Assembly (NCBI GenBank): GCA_963383645.1
Contig: OY726561.1
Location: 136,212,404-136,276,403, forward strand
Direction: 5' to 3'
Length of the DNA: 64,000 nt
Origin: Muscardinus avellanarius
Taxonomy: Eukaryota > Chordata > Mammalia > Rodentia > Gliridae
Every line of letters starts with the position of its first letter. Position 1 is the stretch's first letter. A program made the translations under genes and the position numbers. Shown here piece by piece: positions 1-12,088 of this stretch. The notes under the pieces are model-generated. The model did not search any database and was not told where the DNA came from. It saw nothing but the letters and a program-made list of their open reading frames with translations.

Positions 1-558
1 TGTCTTGGGTTCCTAGAAGTTTGTACCAATCTGTGTTTCCAGGCTGCTCACCCACCTTGAAGGAGACCGTGGCTTTGGGTGGCTTGGTGGTTCTGTTTAC
101 CTATTTCGCTTGGTCGCACAGGGAATTGGTTAGAAGCTCTTGCTGTTCCCCATTTGGGACTTTGTGGATTCCGGAAATAACCCCTTGGAGGAAGGTTTAG
201 CCCCCAAAGGGAAGACTTGGGTAGTTAATAGGTACCTAGACATTAGCTGTCTTTTGTGTGATGGGTATCTCTTCTTTTTGGCTCTGGGTGTGGTGCTTCT
301 GAGTGTTTGACAGAGAAAGTTATTCTCTCAAGCATCCGTTATCCATGTTTTATCTTAATCTTTTAAGGTTACTTTCTTGAGGTGTGTTGAGATCTACTCA
401 TTTGAAATGAAATTGCTTTTAGCAATTGATATTGTATAGGTATTGATACATGTATGGATTTGTAGTCTTTCTTTCACCAAAGAAGAATTCTGTTTTTATT
501 AAGGTGCCATTCTTAGTTCTCTTTGTAGTCTAGTTTTACTCGGTGACTTTAGCTGAAC

Positions 559-631
559 CCAAACTGCAAATTGGTCCTCCTGTCTCAGACTCAAGTACTG
601 GGTTACAAGTGTGTGCCACCACACTCGGTTT
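559..631 (-). mobile_element. SINE fragment (B1 arm only)
   Basis: 'tcctcctgtctcagactcaa' to 'gtgtgccaccacactcgg': antisense B1 arm start, ID arm missing. Confidence 0.8.
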
Positions 632-810
632 GTGGCTACTTTATACAAGTATTATTTATTCTCCCTTCCCCAGCCAGTGTGGGGGTAGGGTCTGAAGACA
701 ACTTGAGGCCGACTTTGATTACTTGTATATATATATCTGCTCCATATACTTTATTCTAACTTTTTTTGTGACCTAGAAAGGTAAGTATCATTGTTAACAT
801 TTTCTTATAT

Positions 811-811
811 T

Positions 812-842
<31 letters not shown>

Positions 843-846
843 TTTT
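811..846. repeat. (TTTA)n microsatellite
   Basis: About nine TTTA units, at the A-tail side of the adjacent minus-strand SINE. Confidence 0.95.
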
Positions 847-1046
847 TGTGGCACTGGAGATTGAACCCAGAGGCATTTTACCTCTTGAGCTAAACCCCGA
901 GCCCAATTTTATTTCTTATTTGGAATGGGATCTCACTAAGTTGCAGAGGGCCTCACTGACTAGCTGAGGCTGGCCTTGAACCTGCAATCCTCCTGTCTCA
1001 GCCTCGCAAGCACTGGGATTACAAGCGTGTACCATCACGCCTAGCT
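843..1046 (-). mobile_element. Dimeric B1/ID SINE, group a
   Basis: Full-length antisense copy from 'ggcactggagattgaaccca' to 'catcacgcctagct', preceded by a TTTA microsatellite tail. Confidence 0.93.
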
Positions 1047-1049
1047 CAT

Positions 1050-1120
1050 TTCTCACATTTTAGAGATGAGAAAAGTGAGGCTTTAAATAACTTTCTCAAG
1101 GTCACCCAGTTTGCAGTCTT
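1050..1120 (-). repeat. MIR-like remnant
   Basis: 'cattttagagatgagaaaag' followed by 'caaggtcacccagttt' matches the complement of the MIR core. Confidence 0.55.
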
Positions 1121-1483
1121 TTTTCTCTTAAGAATGAAGCAGACTTGACATAGGCTACAGATCCAGTTCTCTTGAATGAAATGAAGATACTGTGTATACC
1201 GTGGTTTGATTATGGAATGATGGAAAATCGTAGCTAATTAGTACTTGGAATGCGGTACTTGTCAACCAGGAACTCATTTTGTATTAGCAGAGGAAGCTCC
1301 TGAGAGATGCCTGCCCAGGGCGAGCTGGGTGGAGAGTGGAGATGAGAACATTGTTTCGGCCCCACCCACCCCTAGAGTTGAGACCTCTAGCAGTGTTTTC
1401 TCTAGTGCAGATTGAGTTGACCTGTTCCAGTGGGTTTCTAGGCTCTCCATCCTGTGAGATCCAGTCCTCTAATTTTTCTTTTC

Positions 1484-1656
1484 TTTTTGGTACTGAGGTT
1501 TGCACCCAGGTGCATTCGGCCTCTGAGTTACACACCTGGCCCTATTTTATTTTTGATCATGAAGCAGGGTCTTGCTAAATGGCTGAGGCAAACCAGTGAT
1601 CCTGTTTCAGCCTCCCAAGTACTGGGATTACGGGCCTGTACCACCAGGCCCGGCTC
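1484..1656 (-). mobile_element. Dimeric SINE, group a, diverged
   Basis: Antisense ID arm 'ggtactgaggtttgcaccca' then a shortened B1 arm ending 'accaggcccggctc'. Confidence 0.88.
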
Positions 1657-2827
1657 AGTTCAGTTCTTCTCTTTCTGTTCCTTCCCACCTCCGCCATGTA
1701 CTTTACCTCTGAAGAATTCCTTAGCTCCTCCTGGGTGGAGGAGAACAAGTGAGATGCAGGCCTGGCATCCTGACTTCTCAGGACAGTTTTCCATGGGAAC
1801 TGTTCAGGGTGCTCCGGCCCACTTGAACTAGCAATTCAAAAACACAGAAGTGCTAGGGTTAGAAGTACTGTGGGTTGAATGCCTTCTGGAAGCTGGTGTG
1901 GAAACTAATCATCACTTTATAGTATTTCTAAGACAGTTTAGAATTCCAAAGAAACTTACTAATTGGGTTGATAGTGACAGTCTTGTAAATTGAACTAGTT
2001 GTACTGGATATGAGAATGTTGTTTTAATTCAGTTAATACCTGCACATAGTTTTTAAAAGATGAAAGCGCACTTAAAGGCTTAAAAGGAGACGGTAATCTC
2101 CTGCCTTTGGCCTTTCCATCCTCCAGGCCCATCTTCCCAGGGCCCCTGACAGGGCAACCAATTCTTAGGTCTCTCTCCCCTCCCCCTTCTCCACTTTCCT
2201 GTTCCTCTCCCAGTGTGAAGTAAGCATTTGACCCCAGCATCTCAGCGGAGCTCCTGCCCACTCTTACCCCTAACCTCCCCAGTGCTGGCTTTTGTCAAGC
2301 CAGCAGTCGGTATTTATATTGTTGTATATGCTTATGTTGTTTACTTCTGAGTTAAAGACCTCTATTTTTGTTTTTATTCCACACATTCTTGTTTTTCCCA
2401 GAACAAATTGTGTTTTAAACATTCTGATGAGCCTTCTGTGTGTGTATACTTATATTTCTCAGTACTCCAAGAAATATGCTAAGTGCCCCCTCCCCCATCA
2501 AGCCACCTGCTGGTCCCTGGACTTGGTCTTCTGCCTGGAGCCCTCCTGGTTCAGCGTGCACAGTGGGGCTCCTGTCCCTGCTCTCCTGCCTCCTTTTTGG
2601 CTTGCTTTTGGCTAATGTGCATCCTCATTAGCTTCCTAAGAAGTGCACGAGAGAGACATCATTTGAGGCTTTGCCAGTCTTGAGGTGTTTATCCTCTCCT
2701 CTTGCTTCGTGAATGGCGTGGCCACATTTAGACTGTTGGGTGGAAAGCAAATTTTCTTTGCAATTTTATGGCATTTTCACACTGGCTTAAAGGTTTCAGA
2801 GAAAAGTTCTAGAACATTCTGATTCCT

Positions 2828-3064
2828 CTTTTTTTTTTTTTTTGGGGGGGTGGTACTGGGGGTGGAACCCAGAGAGAGGCTTTCTACTTTCAGGCTATAC
2901 TCCCAGAGCCATTTTTTAAAAAATATATATTTTATTTGGAAACAGGGTCTCACTAAGTTGCTGAGAGCCTCACTAGTAGCTGAGGCTGGCCTCGAACCTG
3001 TGCGATCCTCCTGTCTCAGCCTCCCAAGCGCGGGGATTACAAGTGTGCGCCACCACGCCCGGCT
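2828..3064 (-). mobile_element. Dimeric SINE, group c
   Basis: T-run, 'ggtggaacccagagagaggc', 'ctatactcccagagcc', ending 'ccaccacgcccggct'; high CpG content suggests a fairly recent copy. Confidence 0.95.
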
Positions 3065-3130
3065 CCTCCTCCTTTTTTTTTTTTTTTTTTTTTTTAAGTT
3101 CATGATTTTACCCTCTGGATTCTGAAGTTT

Positions 3131-3342
3131 TTCTTTTTTTTGGCGGTACTGGAGATGAAACCCAGGGGCATTCTACCTCTGAGCTACCCGCCCAGCCCTA
3201 TTTTTTATCCTTTATTTTGAAAAAGGGTCTCACTGAGTTGCAGAGGGCCTCACTAAGTAGCTGAGGCTGGCCGTGAACCGGGATCCTCCTGTCTCAGCTT
3301 CCCGAATGCCGGGATGACAAGCGTGCGCCCCCACGCGCGGCT
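3131..3342 (-). mobile_element. Dimeric SINE with perfect target-site duplication
   Basis: Group a/b antisense copy flanked by ggattctgaagttt at 3117-3130 and 3343-3356. Confidence 0.97.
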
Positions 3343-3626
3343 GGATTCTGAAGTTTAAAGCTTCTGCATGCTTTGTTTCCTTTTGTCTGTCTTCGTGGGC
3401 ACCTTTCATCAGGACACTCCTTCAGTTTTCAGAGCTGTCAGTTACTTTTATAACATCCCTCATCTTACATTTTTTTCCTCCAGAGACTGATACTGGTTTG
3501 GTTATTGAATCTCCTAGAATTGAATTTCAGATTTTCTTTATGTATTTTGCCTCTTATTTTTTTCTTTGCAATGGACAGAGTGACTGGGGGAGGTGACTTT
3601 CTCAATCTTACCTTCTAAGCTTTTTT

Positions 3627-3857
3627 CCCCTGTGTGTGGTATTAGGGATTGATCCCAGGGTCATTCTACCTATGAGCTATACCCCTCAACCCTGTTTTCA
3701 TTTATTCTGAAAGAGGGTCTCACTGAGTTGCTGAGGGCCTCACCAAGTTGCTCAGGCTGATCTTGCACCTGTGATCCTCCTGTCTCCTGTCTTGGCAGCC
3801 CTTCTGGCTCCTTAGTTAATACTAATGGATTACAGATATGTGCCACTATGCCTGGCT
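3627..3857 (-). mobile_element. Dimeric SINE, group a
   Basis: Antisense copy with a small insertion in the B1 arm (around 3795-3825); flanked by aagctttt-type direct repeats. Confidence 0.88.
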
Positions 3858-4482
3858 TCAAGCTTTTCTTTTTAGTGTTAATTCCTGAGTTTAAAAATTT
3901 AGACTATTTTTTTGTTCTCTTCTTCTATTTGATTGCATGTTATTTTGGGGGCGTATTCTCTTTATCTCTGTATTGGTTTTCCATTTTGTGTTTACGTTTA
4001 GTTTTTAACATTTCTTCTGCTTCCTCTGGCGTGCCCACTCGTTTATTTGTGCAGATGACAACTGTCTGGTGGTCCCTTTCTGTGTGTAGTGAACCGTAGG
4101 ATGCTGAGGAGCTGCTTGGGGAAGGGCGCGCGTGTGTGTGGGGGTGGGGGGGGGCTCGCTGCTGGTCCGGTGCCTTCCGAGTGTGGGCCCACTTTTCATT
4201 GGGAGTCTGCTGAGTCTGCTCTAGTACTAGTACCCTTCTGTCTTCTTTGGCACTGGTCAGTGTCTGCAAAGAAATCACCAGTCTCCTGCCTCTGGCGTGC
4301 TTGGTGATAGCTGGCCAGGATTTGAGTTACCTGGTCTGGGGAGGGGAGGAGGGGAGAATGTCATCCATCAGGCTGTAGACTTTGACTTCTCCTGGTTATA
4401 ATCTCCCAGCCTCTGTCATTCAGCTTCCTCAGAAAAAGATTCAGGTCTCTTGCTGGACCTGGGCATCCAGTTGCTTGGAACA

Positions 4483-4501
4483 CTAACCCTAAACCCTAAC
4501 C
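4483..4501. repeat. Short interstitial telomere-like repeat
   Basis: Reads ctaaccctaaaccctaacc, i.e. three CCCTAA-type units with one extra A. Too short to mean more than a microsatellite-scale insertion. Confidence 0.6.
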
Positions 4502-4905
4502 GTGCCCGGCCCCTCTCGACAGGCCTGAGCTTCCCGGCAGCCTTTAGGACACCCTTGGGCAGTTGCCGTCCCTGACTGCTTTCCATCTTGTGGGCGTTTG
4601 TTGAGATGTATGCTCTCCTGTACTTCCCTTTCTTTTTGTCCTTGTGGTTTGATATCTTTGGGATTCCTTTCCTGGCAGAGCAGAAGAGTTTTGGAAGGAA
4701 ACAGGGCTAAACCCTGTGCGGGCATGTGGCAGTTCAGCTGGGCCTTCGCTGCGGAAGCAGATGTTGCAGTGTTCTGTGAGAACGTTTAGCAGGGCGGTTC
4801 AGTGGGGTTGACGATGCTGGGGCCGCATGCTCTGTGTTCTGCCTGGGTCCAGCGTCAGCTGAATCCCAGTGTTCAGTGGGTACTGTTCTTCCGTGTCAAG
4901 CTGAG

Positions 4906-5220
4906 TGTCTTAGTCTGTTTGGACTGTTAGACCATCCTCTACTGGGCAGCTTAGAAACAACAGAAGTGTGTGTTCTTACAGCTGTGGAGGTCAAGATCCA
5001 GGTGCTGGCGGGTTTGGTATCTGCTCCTCGGCGGCCCTGCTCCTGGGGTGTAGGGTCAGCTGCGCTCCCCTGGGCTTCTCTTTAAGGCCCTCATCCACTC
5101 AGGAGGAGTCGTCCCTGGTGGCTTCATCACCTCCCTACAGACCCCCTGCTCATGCATGGCCTGGGGGGTGAGGTTTTCAGCATAGGCATTCAGGGGGACA
5201 TCAAGATTCAGACTGTAGCA
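4906..5220. mobile_element. Ancient mammalian interspersed repeat, family not named
   Basis: It begins 'tgtcttagtctgtttggact' and ends 'acatcaagattcagactgta', with 'acagctgtggaggtcaagat' inside. This order is that of a common old mammalian repeat known from many genomes; I do not trust my memory for its family name. Confidence 0.6.
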
Positions 5221-5840
5221 GTGAAGAAGCAGACTTGAGGTTTTCTTTTTGAACTCTTGACTAGCCTTGTTCTTTGGTAGTAGGCCATGTGGTCCAGCTG
5301 GAATTCTGGCGGCTTCCAGACTTCAGGAGGTTTTCATCTGTGTGTGGCCTTCCCGTGTCCCCAGGCCTGCTCCCTGCTGACATTGCCTTCTTAACAGACT
5401 TGGCACCTGTTTCCCCGTTTCCATGATGAGGACCCTGACCCGAGGCCCTTTGGACAGTGAGTGGAGGGCCAGACCTCCACTGGTGCTGCCTGAGCCCAGT
5501 CGAACCACCCCTCCGTCAGCTTGGCGGAGTGCAGCCGTGAGCCTGCCCCCACCGTATGTGTTTGTGGTTGCAGGAGCTGTGTCCTCTCTGTTTTGATGCT
5601 GCTGAGTGCCATGCCGGCTGGGGCAGTGTCCACAGTTTGAGGGTGCAATATGGTGGGTGGGAGGTAATGGCGTACGTTAGTCATGGCAAGAGTGGGGGTA
5701 ATAGGTGTCAAGGAGACTTCTGAGAATAGACTGTCTCTCACTCATTAGAAATTGACTTTACGTAACTTGCCTCCTTGAAAATAAGCACCTTCTGGAAGAG
5801 TTAAGCTCATTTATATCTTATTTAAAAATCTATTTATAAA

Positions 5841-5986
5841 GCTGGATGTGGTGGCCCATGCTTGTAATCCCAGTATTTAGGAGGCCGAGACAGTAGGATC
5901 ACAGGTTCTTGGCCAGCTTCAGCTACGTGGGCCCTCTGCAACTTAGACCCTGTTTCAAAAATAAAGAATAAAAAATAGGTCTGGAA
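5841..5986 (+). mobile_element. SINE, B1 arm, right arm truncated
   Basis: 'gctggatgtggtggcccatg' through the linker; broken off inside the ID arm ('ataggtctgg') where the next SINE begins. Confidence 0.88.
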
Positions 5987-6117
5987 AGCTGGGAGTGGTG
6001 GCTCACACTTGTAATCTCAGTACTTGGGAGGCTAAGGCAGGAGGATTGCAGGTTCGTGGCCCACCTCAGCTACTTAGGCCCTCTGCAACTTGGTGAGACC
6101 CTGTTTCAAAATAAAGA
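5987..6117 (+). mobile_element. SINE, B1 arm only
   Basis: 'agctgggagtggtggctcac' to 'ctgtttcaaaataaaga'; directly abuts another SINE start, so the ID arm is absent. Confidence 0.88.
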
Positions 6118-6548
6118 AGCCGGGCGTTGTGGCGCACGCTTATAATCCTAGCATTTGAGAGGCTGAGACAGAAGGCTTATGGTTCACTGACAGCCTCAGC
6201 TACTTAGGCCTTTTTTTTTTAAATTTTTTTTTGGTGGTGCTGGGGTTGGAACCCAGAGGCTTTCTACCTCTGGGCTATGCTTCCAGACTTTTTTTATATT
6301 TTATTTGGAAACAGGGTCTCACTAAGTTGCTGAGAGCCTCACTAAGTAGCTGAGGCTGGCTTCGAAGCCGTGCGATCCTCCTGTCTCCGCCTCCCAAGCG
6401 CTGGGATTACAAGCGTGCGCCACCATGCCCGGCTGCTACTTAGGCCTTTTGCCACTCAGTGAGACCTTTTTTCAGATTAAAGAATAAAAATAGGGCTGGG
6501 GGTGTAGCTCAGAGGTAGAATGCCCGTGGGTTTGACCCCCAGTGCCAC
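6118..6548 (+). mobile_element. Dimeric SINE, group a, split by a nested SINE
   Basis: Left part 6118-6210; right part from 6447 with 'gggctgggggtgtagctcag'. The interruption is the antisense copy at 6211-6434. Confidence 0.95.
6211..6434 (-). mobile_element. Nested dimeric SINE, group c
   Basis: Antisense copy inside another SINE, flanked by gctacttaggcc at 6199-6210 and 6435-6446. Confidence 0.97.
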
Positions 6549-7919
6549 ACTCCAATAAAACCATAAAAAATAAATCAGTTTACAAATTGTTGATCCCCAA
6601 AACAATCCAGAAAAAACTTTTGAAGACAAGCCAAGTATTATATATGTGGTAGAAAATGGTGATAAACATTAGGTTCCTTTTCTTGAGGAATTGAATTTTG
6701 TAGGGCGAGTGTTAAATCTACAACTGTAACACTGAGTTACAGTGTTAGTTATATAGCACTGATTTACATTGCAGATTGCTTTAAGTTATAACTATTTTTG
6801 TAGGAATAATTACTTTTGAGAGGGGAAGAGAGACTTAGCAAGTTTAGGGCAGGTGTCCCAGAAAGGGATGGATGTGAGTCTGGTCTTGAAGGCTGGCTAG
6901 ATGGGCAAGACAGAGGAGCGCCTCGGGCCCAGCTCAGGTGTGGGCCGAGGCCCCGGGCAGGGCGCTCTCAGGTGGCTGAGGTGCACTTGTCAGCAAGCCA
7001 CGGGTGGCAGAAGTGCACTGGGCTAGGAACTTGAATTTTATCTTCGAATGAGAAAAAGAAAGTGCGTGGCCAGGACTGGGGTTTAGGAAGGTAAGTATGG
7101 TCTCTTGGAGACTGAAAGACTGTCTCTGGAGGGACCATACTTGCCCTGGCTGGGTTTGCGAGGACATTCCAGAGTTAGGAGAAGGCTTTCTAGAGGAGAT
7201 CTGTGTGCTGAAGCAGAGGGGTCACAGGAGGTTTCCGGTTGTAGATTGGGCACCTGTGCCAAAGGACCCTTTCCTTGGGGGAGAAGTGGTCGAGGGAAAG
7301 AAGAATGAGATGCGACGGGTTCCTATCCTGCCCGCACCTCTCTTTCCTCTCCCCTCTCTGGCCAAGTGCTGAGGGGGAAGCGGAGGCCCCGGTAGTCTGC
7401 TGATGGCCTGTCCTAGCCGGCTTCAGGGCCCAGCTCCTGGGTGGGAGCGGGAGGACGTGGGCTCGCACGCTGCGGCAGTCCTCAGCCCTGGGCGTCTGGG
7501 TAGGGCTGGTCGTACTGACGCGGCATTAATGTGAGTCCATGTGGTCTTCATCGAGGGAGCAGGCCTGAGATATTGTGCAGTTGTGGGTTTGAGATTTTCT
7601 TTTCCTTTTCCCCCTCTACACATGTGGGGAGAATGCCAACCAATTATGGCTAAACCTTTCCCTGTGAGTCACATCCTGAGTTGATGAGTCAAGCCCTGAA
7701 GGTGCTGCCTAAAACGCAGTTTGGGTGTTAAGTATCACTCTAGAAACAAACGTGCATATTTATTCACGCACTGTGAATTGAGAAGCTCTGTGGTATTACT
7801 TTGGGGTTTTGATGCAGTTATGACAGCATTCGGAAAAATCTTTCCAGTTGTATATCCTAATAGAAAACAAAAAAATACATATAATAGAACCATTAACTAC
7901 TATGAAATTATATTAAAGT

Positions 7920-8091
7920 TGGCTGTGGGGGTGCAAGCTGGTAATCCCAGGATTTGTGAGGCTGAGACAAGAGGATCAAAAGTTTGAGGCCAGCCTCAGC
8001 AACTTGGTGAGACCCTCTTTCAAAACTGAAATTAAAAAGGACTGGGGGTGTAGATCTGAGGTAGAACATGCCTGGGTTCAGTCCCCAGTAC
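7920..8091 (+). mobile_element. Dimeric SINE, group a
   Basis: 'gctggtaatcccaggatttg' to 'ttcagtccccagtacc', tail turned into a CA microsatellite (8091-8109). Confidence 0.92.
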
Positions 8092-8120
8092 CACACACAC
8101 ACACACACAAGTATATGTAT

Positions 8121-8336
8121 TTTTTGGTGGTACTGGGGATTGAACCTAGGGTTGTACCTTCAAGTATATCTCTAGCCCTTCTGAGTTCCATTCCCGCCCC
8201 ACAAGTATTTATATATGTATAAATGAAACAGAGCCTCACGAGGTTGCCAAGGACCTTGCTGAGTTGCTGAGGTTGGCCTCAAAGCTGCGATCCTCTGTAG
8301 TATTGGGATTACAGGCGTGCGTCACCACGCCCAGCT
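8121..8336 (-). mobile_element. Dimeric SINE, group a, diverged
   Basis: Antisense copy; between the ID and B1 arms an extra A/T-rich stretch (about 8180-8225). Confidence 0.85.
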
Positions 8337-8689
8337 ACGAGCAGTTTCTGAATGGTTAATTTTGCCTTTCCCAGCAGTGTCAGTGCCAAGTTGATTTCTT
8401 AGGTCTGTTCCATTCTTACATGAGTCTTAAGCAGCAGAAGGAAGCAGGCAGGTCTGTCGTTAGGAATCCCCTGCAATTGGGCGAGGGGGACTGATGCCCG
8501 CGCCGTCCCCTGCGCCAGGCCCTTCTCCTGCGTGTTCATCTGTGGGGACAGGTGGCCATTGGCATTTCCTTTTTGTTTAACAGATGAACCGAGGCCCAAG
8601 GAGGTTGCAGGATTGCTGGGAGTCTCGGCCGCGTGCGCTGCGACTCCAGTGTGCATGCTCTCTCCGCTGTGCTGCCTCCGAGGGTTAAT

Positions 8690-8775
8690 CCCGTGCTGAG
8701 TCCACCTCACCAAATCACCTGAGGTGCTTAAACAACGTGCAGATCCCTCCGGGTACCCTGAGATGGGGCGTGGCG
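8690..8775. mobile_element. Possible MER5-like hAT DNA transposon remnant
   Basis: 'aaatcacctgaggtgcttaa' followed by 'cagatccctccgggtaccct' is reminiscent of the end of MER5-type elements. Weak similarity judged by eye. Confidence 0.3.
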
Positions 8776-9378
8776 AGCGCACCTTTGGAATGCCACGCTT
8801 CAATGGGTTGTCATTTTCCCACATTTGAATTAGCATCTTACACTAAATGGCGAATCATCACTTCATAGACAGCGTTGTTCTTAGCAGCACAAAACATAAT
8901 GGCTTGCTTTAGATGAAATGTGCTATTGTCAAAAGGGAATGTTGCAGAGACGTAGACACGACTCACCACCTGTGTCTGTGTGTAAGTATGCTCGAGCAGC
9001 TCTCTTTGTATAGTCCCTGCTTCTTACTGTTCGCCAGTGGAAATGCCTGTGTCGTCCCATTCCCGAAGGGACGCGGCTTGATGGATGAGACCTGCCATTG
9101 GGTTAATAGCGGTAGTTCACTTTTCAGCGATGAAGTCATCAAGGCGAAACCAGCCTTTCCGTGTGAAAGCCTTGGGTTCTTTGCAGAGACAGAGGCATGG
9201 CCAATCACGCATGCCGCTCTGTATACAGTGCCAGGGCTCTTGGCTCTTGGGGCCTTGCAGAAATCCCTGGTGAAAGCTTCTGTGCTCCTCTGAGCCCCAC
9301 AAAGCTGGCACCTGTCACATTTTGTATTCTGACTTCATGAATGTTCAGAAAGTTGTATCCTTTAAGATTCACTCAATT

Positions 9379-9580
9379 GGGCGTGGTGGCGCACGCTTGT
9401 AATCCCCGCGCTTGGGAGGCAGAGACAGGAGGATCGCGAAGGTTCGAAGCCAGTCACGCATGCTGGCTTAGGAGACCCTGTTTCCAAATAAAAATGTAAA
9501 AATAGGTCTGGGAGTGTAGCCCAGAGGTAGAAGGGCTTCCAGGAACCCCAGTACCACCAAAAAAAAAAAAAAAAAAAAAA
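9379..9580 (+). mobile_element. Dimeric SINE, group d, with perfect target-site duplication
   Basis: Shortened B1 arm ('ctggcttaggagaccc'), long A-tail, flanked by gattcactcaatt at 9366-9378 and 9581-9593. Confidence 0.97.
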
Positions 9581-9610
9581 GATTCACTCAATTAAAAAAT
9601 CCTGTGAAGG

Positions 9611-9817
9611 AGCTGAGCGTGGTGGCGCACACTTGTAATCCCAGCCCTTGGGAGGCAGAGACAGGAGGATCGCGCAGGTTCGAAGCCAGCTGCTCTGGCT
9701 TAAGATACCTATCTGTTTCCAAATAAAAAATATAAAAATAGGTTTGGGAGTGTAGCCCGGAGGTAGAAGGGCTGGGCTTTCAGGAACCCCAGTACCACAA
9801 AAAAAAAAAAAAAAAAA
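9611..9817 (+). mobile_element. Dimeric SINE, group d, with perfect target-site duplication
   Basis: Flanked by atcctgtgaagg at 9599-9610 and 9818-9829; inserted 17 bp downstream of the previous copy. Confidence 0.97.
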
Positions 9818-9880
9818 ATCCTGTGAAGGGGCATTTCTATTTAGAAATACCCCCTTCACATTTTAAAGAAGTGTGCTTTT

Positions 9881-10040
9881 AGCTGGGTGCAGTGGTGCAC
9901 ATAGTAGGAGGCTGAGACGAGAGGCAGATTTGAGGCTAGTACGGGTAAGTTAGCAAGACCGTTTCAAAGTTAAAAAAAGGGCTGTGAGTGTAGCTTGGAG
10001 GTAGAAATCCTTGGGTTCAGGTCCTCAGCACCCCCCCAAA
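9881..10040 (+). mobile_element. Dimeric SINE, group a, B1 arm shortened
   Basis: 'agctgggtgcagtggtgcac' then a deletion, ID arm 'gggctgtgagtgtagcttgg'. Confidence 0.88.
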
Positions 10041-10635
10041 AGCATGGTTTAAGGAATGTATTTATTATGAAAATGTCATTTGAAAGTAGGAAGAGCAGGA
10101 TGGTTATCACCCAGCTTCAGCAGCTGTGAACCCGAGGCCAGTTTAATTTCACCTGCCCCTCCCATGCCATTCTTTTGCCCCCGCTCTCCCATCTCCCGCT
10201 TAGATGATTTTGAATAAACCCAGGCGTATAATTCTATTAAAAATATTGCAGTATGTCTGTCTTAAAAACAAGGACTTGTAAAAACGACAATAGCCATTAT
10301 TATACCCAAGAAATGGAGCAGTAATTCCTATCTGTTAGGGATTGGAGCAGTCCCAGTGTTCCCGCCTCACTGACTTAGAGACCCTTACCTGTCACCTGGA
10401 TCTTCACCCCCACCCACAGGCGCCCGAGAAGGCCCCTCGGGGCAGAGCTCACCCGGGGGCCGTGCGAGATGCCTCTGTGTGTTCCCTGGACCTTGTGGGT
10501 CTCCACGTAAACACGTCTTCCCAGCCTGGCCCGGGCTGTGGTCTGCGGCCTGACTAGGGACCTGGTGCTCTTTGGTTTTTACGTCTCCCCTGTAGGAAAG
10601 AACGTTCTGTGCTTTGATTCCGAGTAGAGACTTTG

Positions 10636-10725
10636 ATTCTGTCCATGTCTCTAGCACTTGCACAGGACCTGGCCATGTCGTGGGTGCTCAGTAAAAGTTG
10701 AGTGAATTAATGAATGAGTGAAGGA
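10636..10725 (+). repeat. L2/MIR 3'-end-like remnant
   Basis: 'gtgggtgctcagtaaaagtt' followed by 'gagtgaattaatgaatgagt' is the typical L2-type 3' end. Confidence 0.6.
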
Positions 10726-11950
10726 TCCTTTTTTTTGATTCTTTGATTCCCTACCCTGTGGCTCGCTGGGCTCTTCATTCTCTTGACTATTTCCATTGCT
10801 TTCTACGTTATCCAAAAGGGAAATGGGGCTGACTTGTATATGGCGATGGAAGTTTAGGTAAGTCCAGTTTTCGTTAACTTGCTTTCTTTGAAGCTCCCTG
10901 GTTTTCCCAAGTCCACCCATCGTACCCTGTGGTGAGGTGCACCTGACTCCCGCAGCTCCCCGCCCGGTGTGCTCGGACCGCGTCACGCACTCGGCATCAC
11001 GGCCCCCCGGCTCCGCCGGCCGTCAGGGTGCACACGGCGCGCGTAGCCGCAGCGCGGCTAAGGAGGCTGAGTGCTCAGAGCGATTCTGGCAAAAGCATTC
11101 TCCAGTAATTAAAAGCCGGGAGGTAGAATTTCCAGTCGTTTTTCTCTCCTGAATGCCTGGCCTGCCGTAATCCTCTCTCAGCGTACTCTGTCTCCTGCCT
11201 CGTGGTTTACGTCTTTAGGAGTTTGTTTGGGTCTTTTCGTTTCTTCCTGTGTCTCCTTTGACCTTGTAGAATACAGTTGTGTTCAGTGGCCTTGCTTGCT
11301 AATCTGGTGTCTGCGCCGGTTCTAGGCTGTCGGTGGACCTTCCTGTTTGCATGTGTTTTCTTGCCCGCTTCCATACTTGGTCATTTTAGACTGGCTGGCA
11401 GGCCTTGTGGGCTTGCCTTGCTGGGCTCTGAATCTTTGTATCCTGTCGGTACTCACACTCTTGTCCTGGGATGCAGGTAGGTCACCTGGGGACATTTTGA
11501 TGCTTCAGTCTGACGAAAGACTTGTTGGGGAGACGAGAGCGGGGGCCCAGTAAGGGCTGCCCACCCCCGTCCTGAGCCGAGACCCCGCTGTGCCCCAGGG
11601 GCGTCCAGATTGCATTGCGTGCCAGGCGCTGCTCCTTAGCCGGCTCCTTCGCTGACCTGGTGTAGCCCTCGCGCACAGGCCCGGGCCCCGGGCCTTCCTC
11701 CGCAGCTCTGCGTCTCCTGGCCCCGCTCTCCCTCCTGACGATTGTGCGCACTCAGCTGTCCTCGTCTCTCTGGAAGCCGCCTCTGTCCTCTGCGTCCCCT
11801 GCACGGCAGTTGTAGAGCCCACCCAGTGGGGTCCCCTCTTGCAGGGATCTCTGTTGCCTGAAATCCAGTGTGTGAAGCTGGTGTTTCATGTATTTTGTCT
11901 AGGTTTGCTTATTTCAGATAATAATCTGGGCCCTGTTGTTTTTATCTTTT

Positions 11951-12034
11951 TATTTTTTTAAATCCCAGGGGCATTCTACCTCTGAGCTACACTGTCCCTG
12001 AGCCCCTTATATTTTTCCTTTTGAGGCAGGGTTT
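11951..12034 (-). mobile_element. SINE fragment (ID arm and linker)
   Basis: 'aatcccaggggcattctacc' to 'gaggcagggttt'; B1 arm lost. Confidence 0.82.
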
Positions 12035-12088
12035 ATCTTTTCTGGAAGTGGAGATAGCTGAGAATCGTGTTTGCGTATTTCCTCAAGT

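Noticed and set aside
6500..6548. tRNA-like promoter boxes in ID arms
   Set aside because: The motif tagctcagaggtag and gttcaa(t/a)cccc come from the tRNA-derived SINE arm; no cloverleaf can be completed, so these are not tRNA genes.
8399..8836. 145-codon minus-strand ORF
   Set aside because: Overlaps sequence that looks like old repeat remnants (about 8570-8775); no known domain and no splice or promoter evidence.
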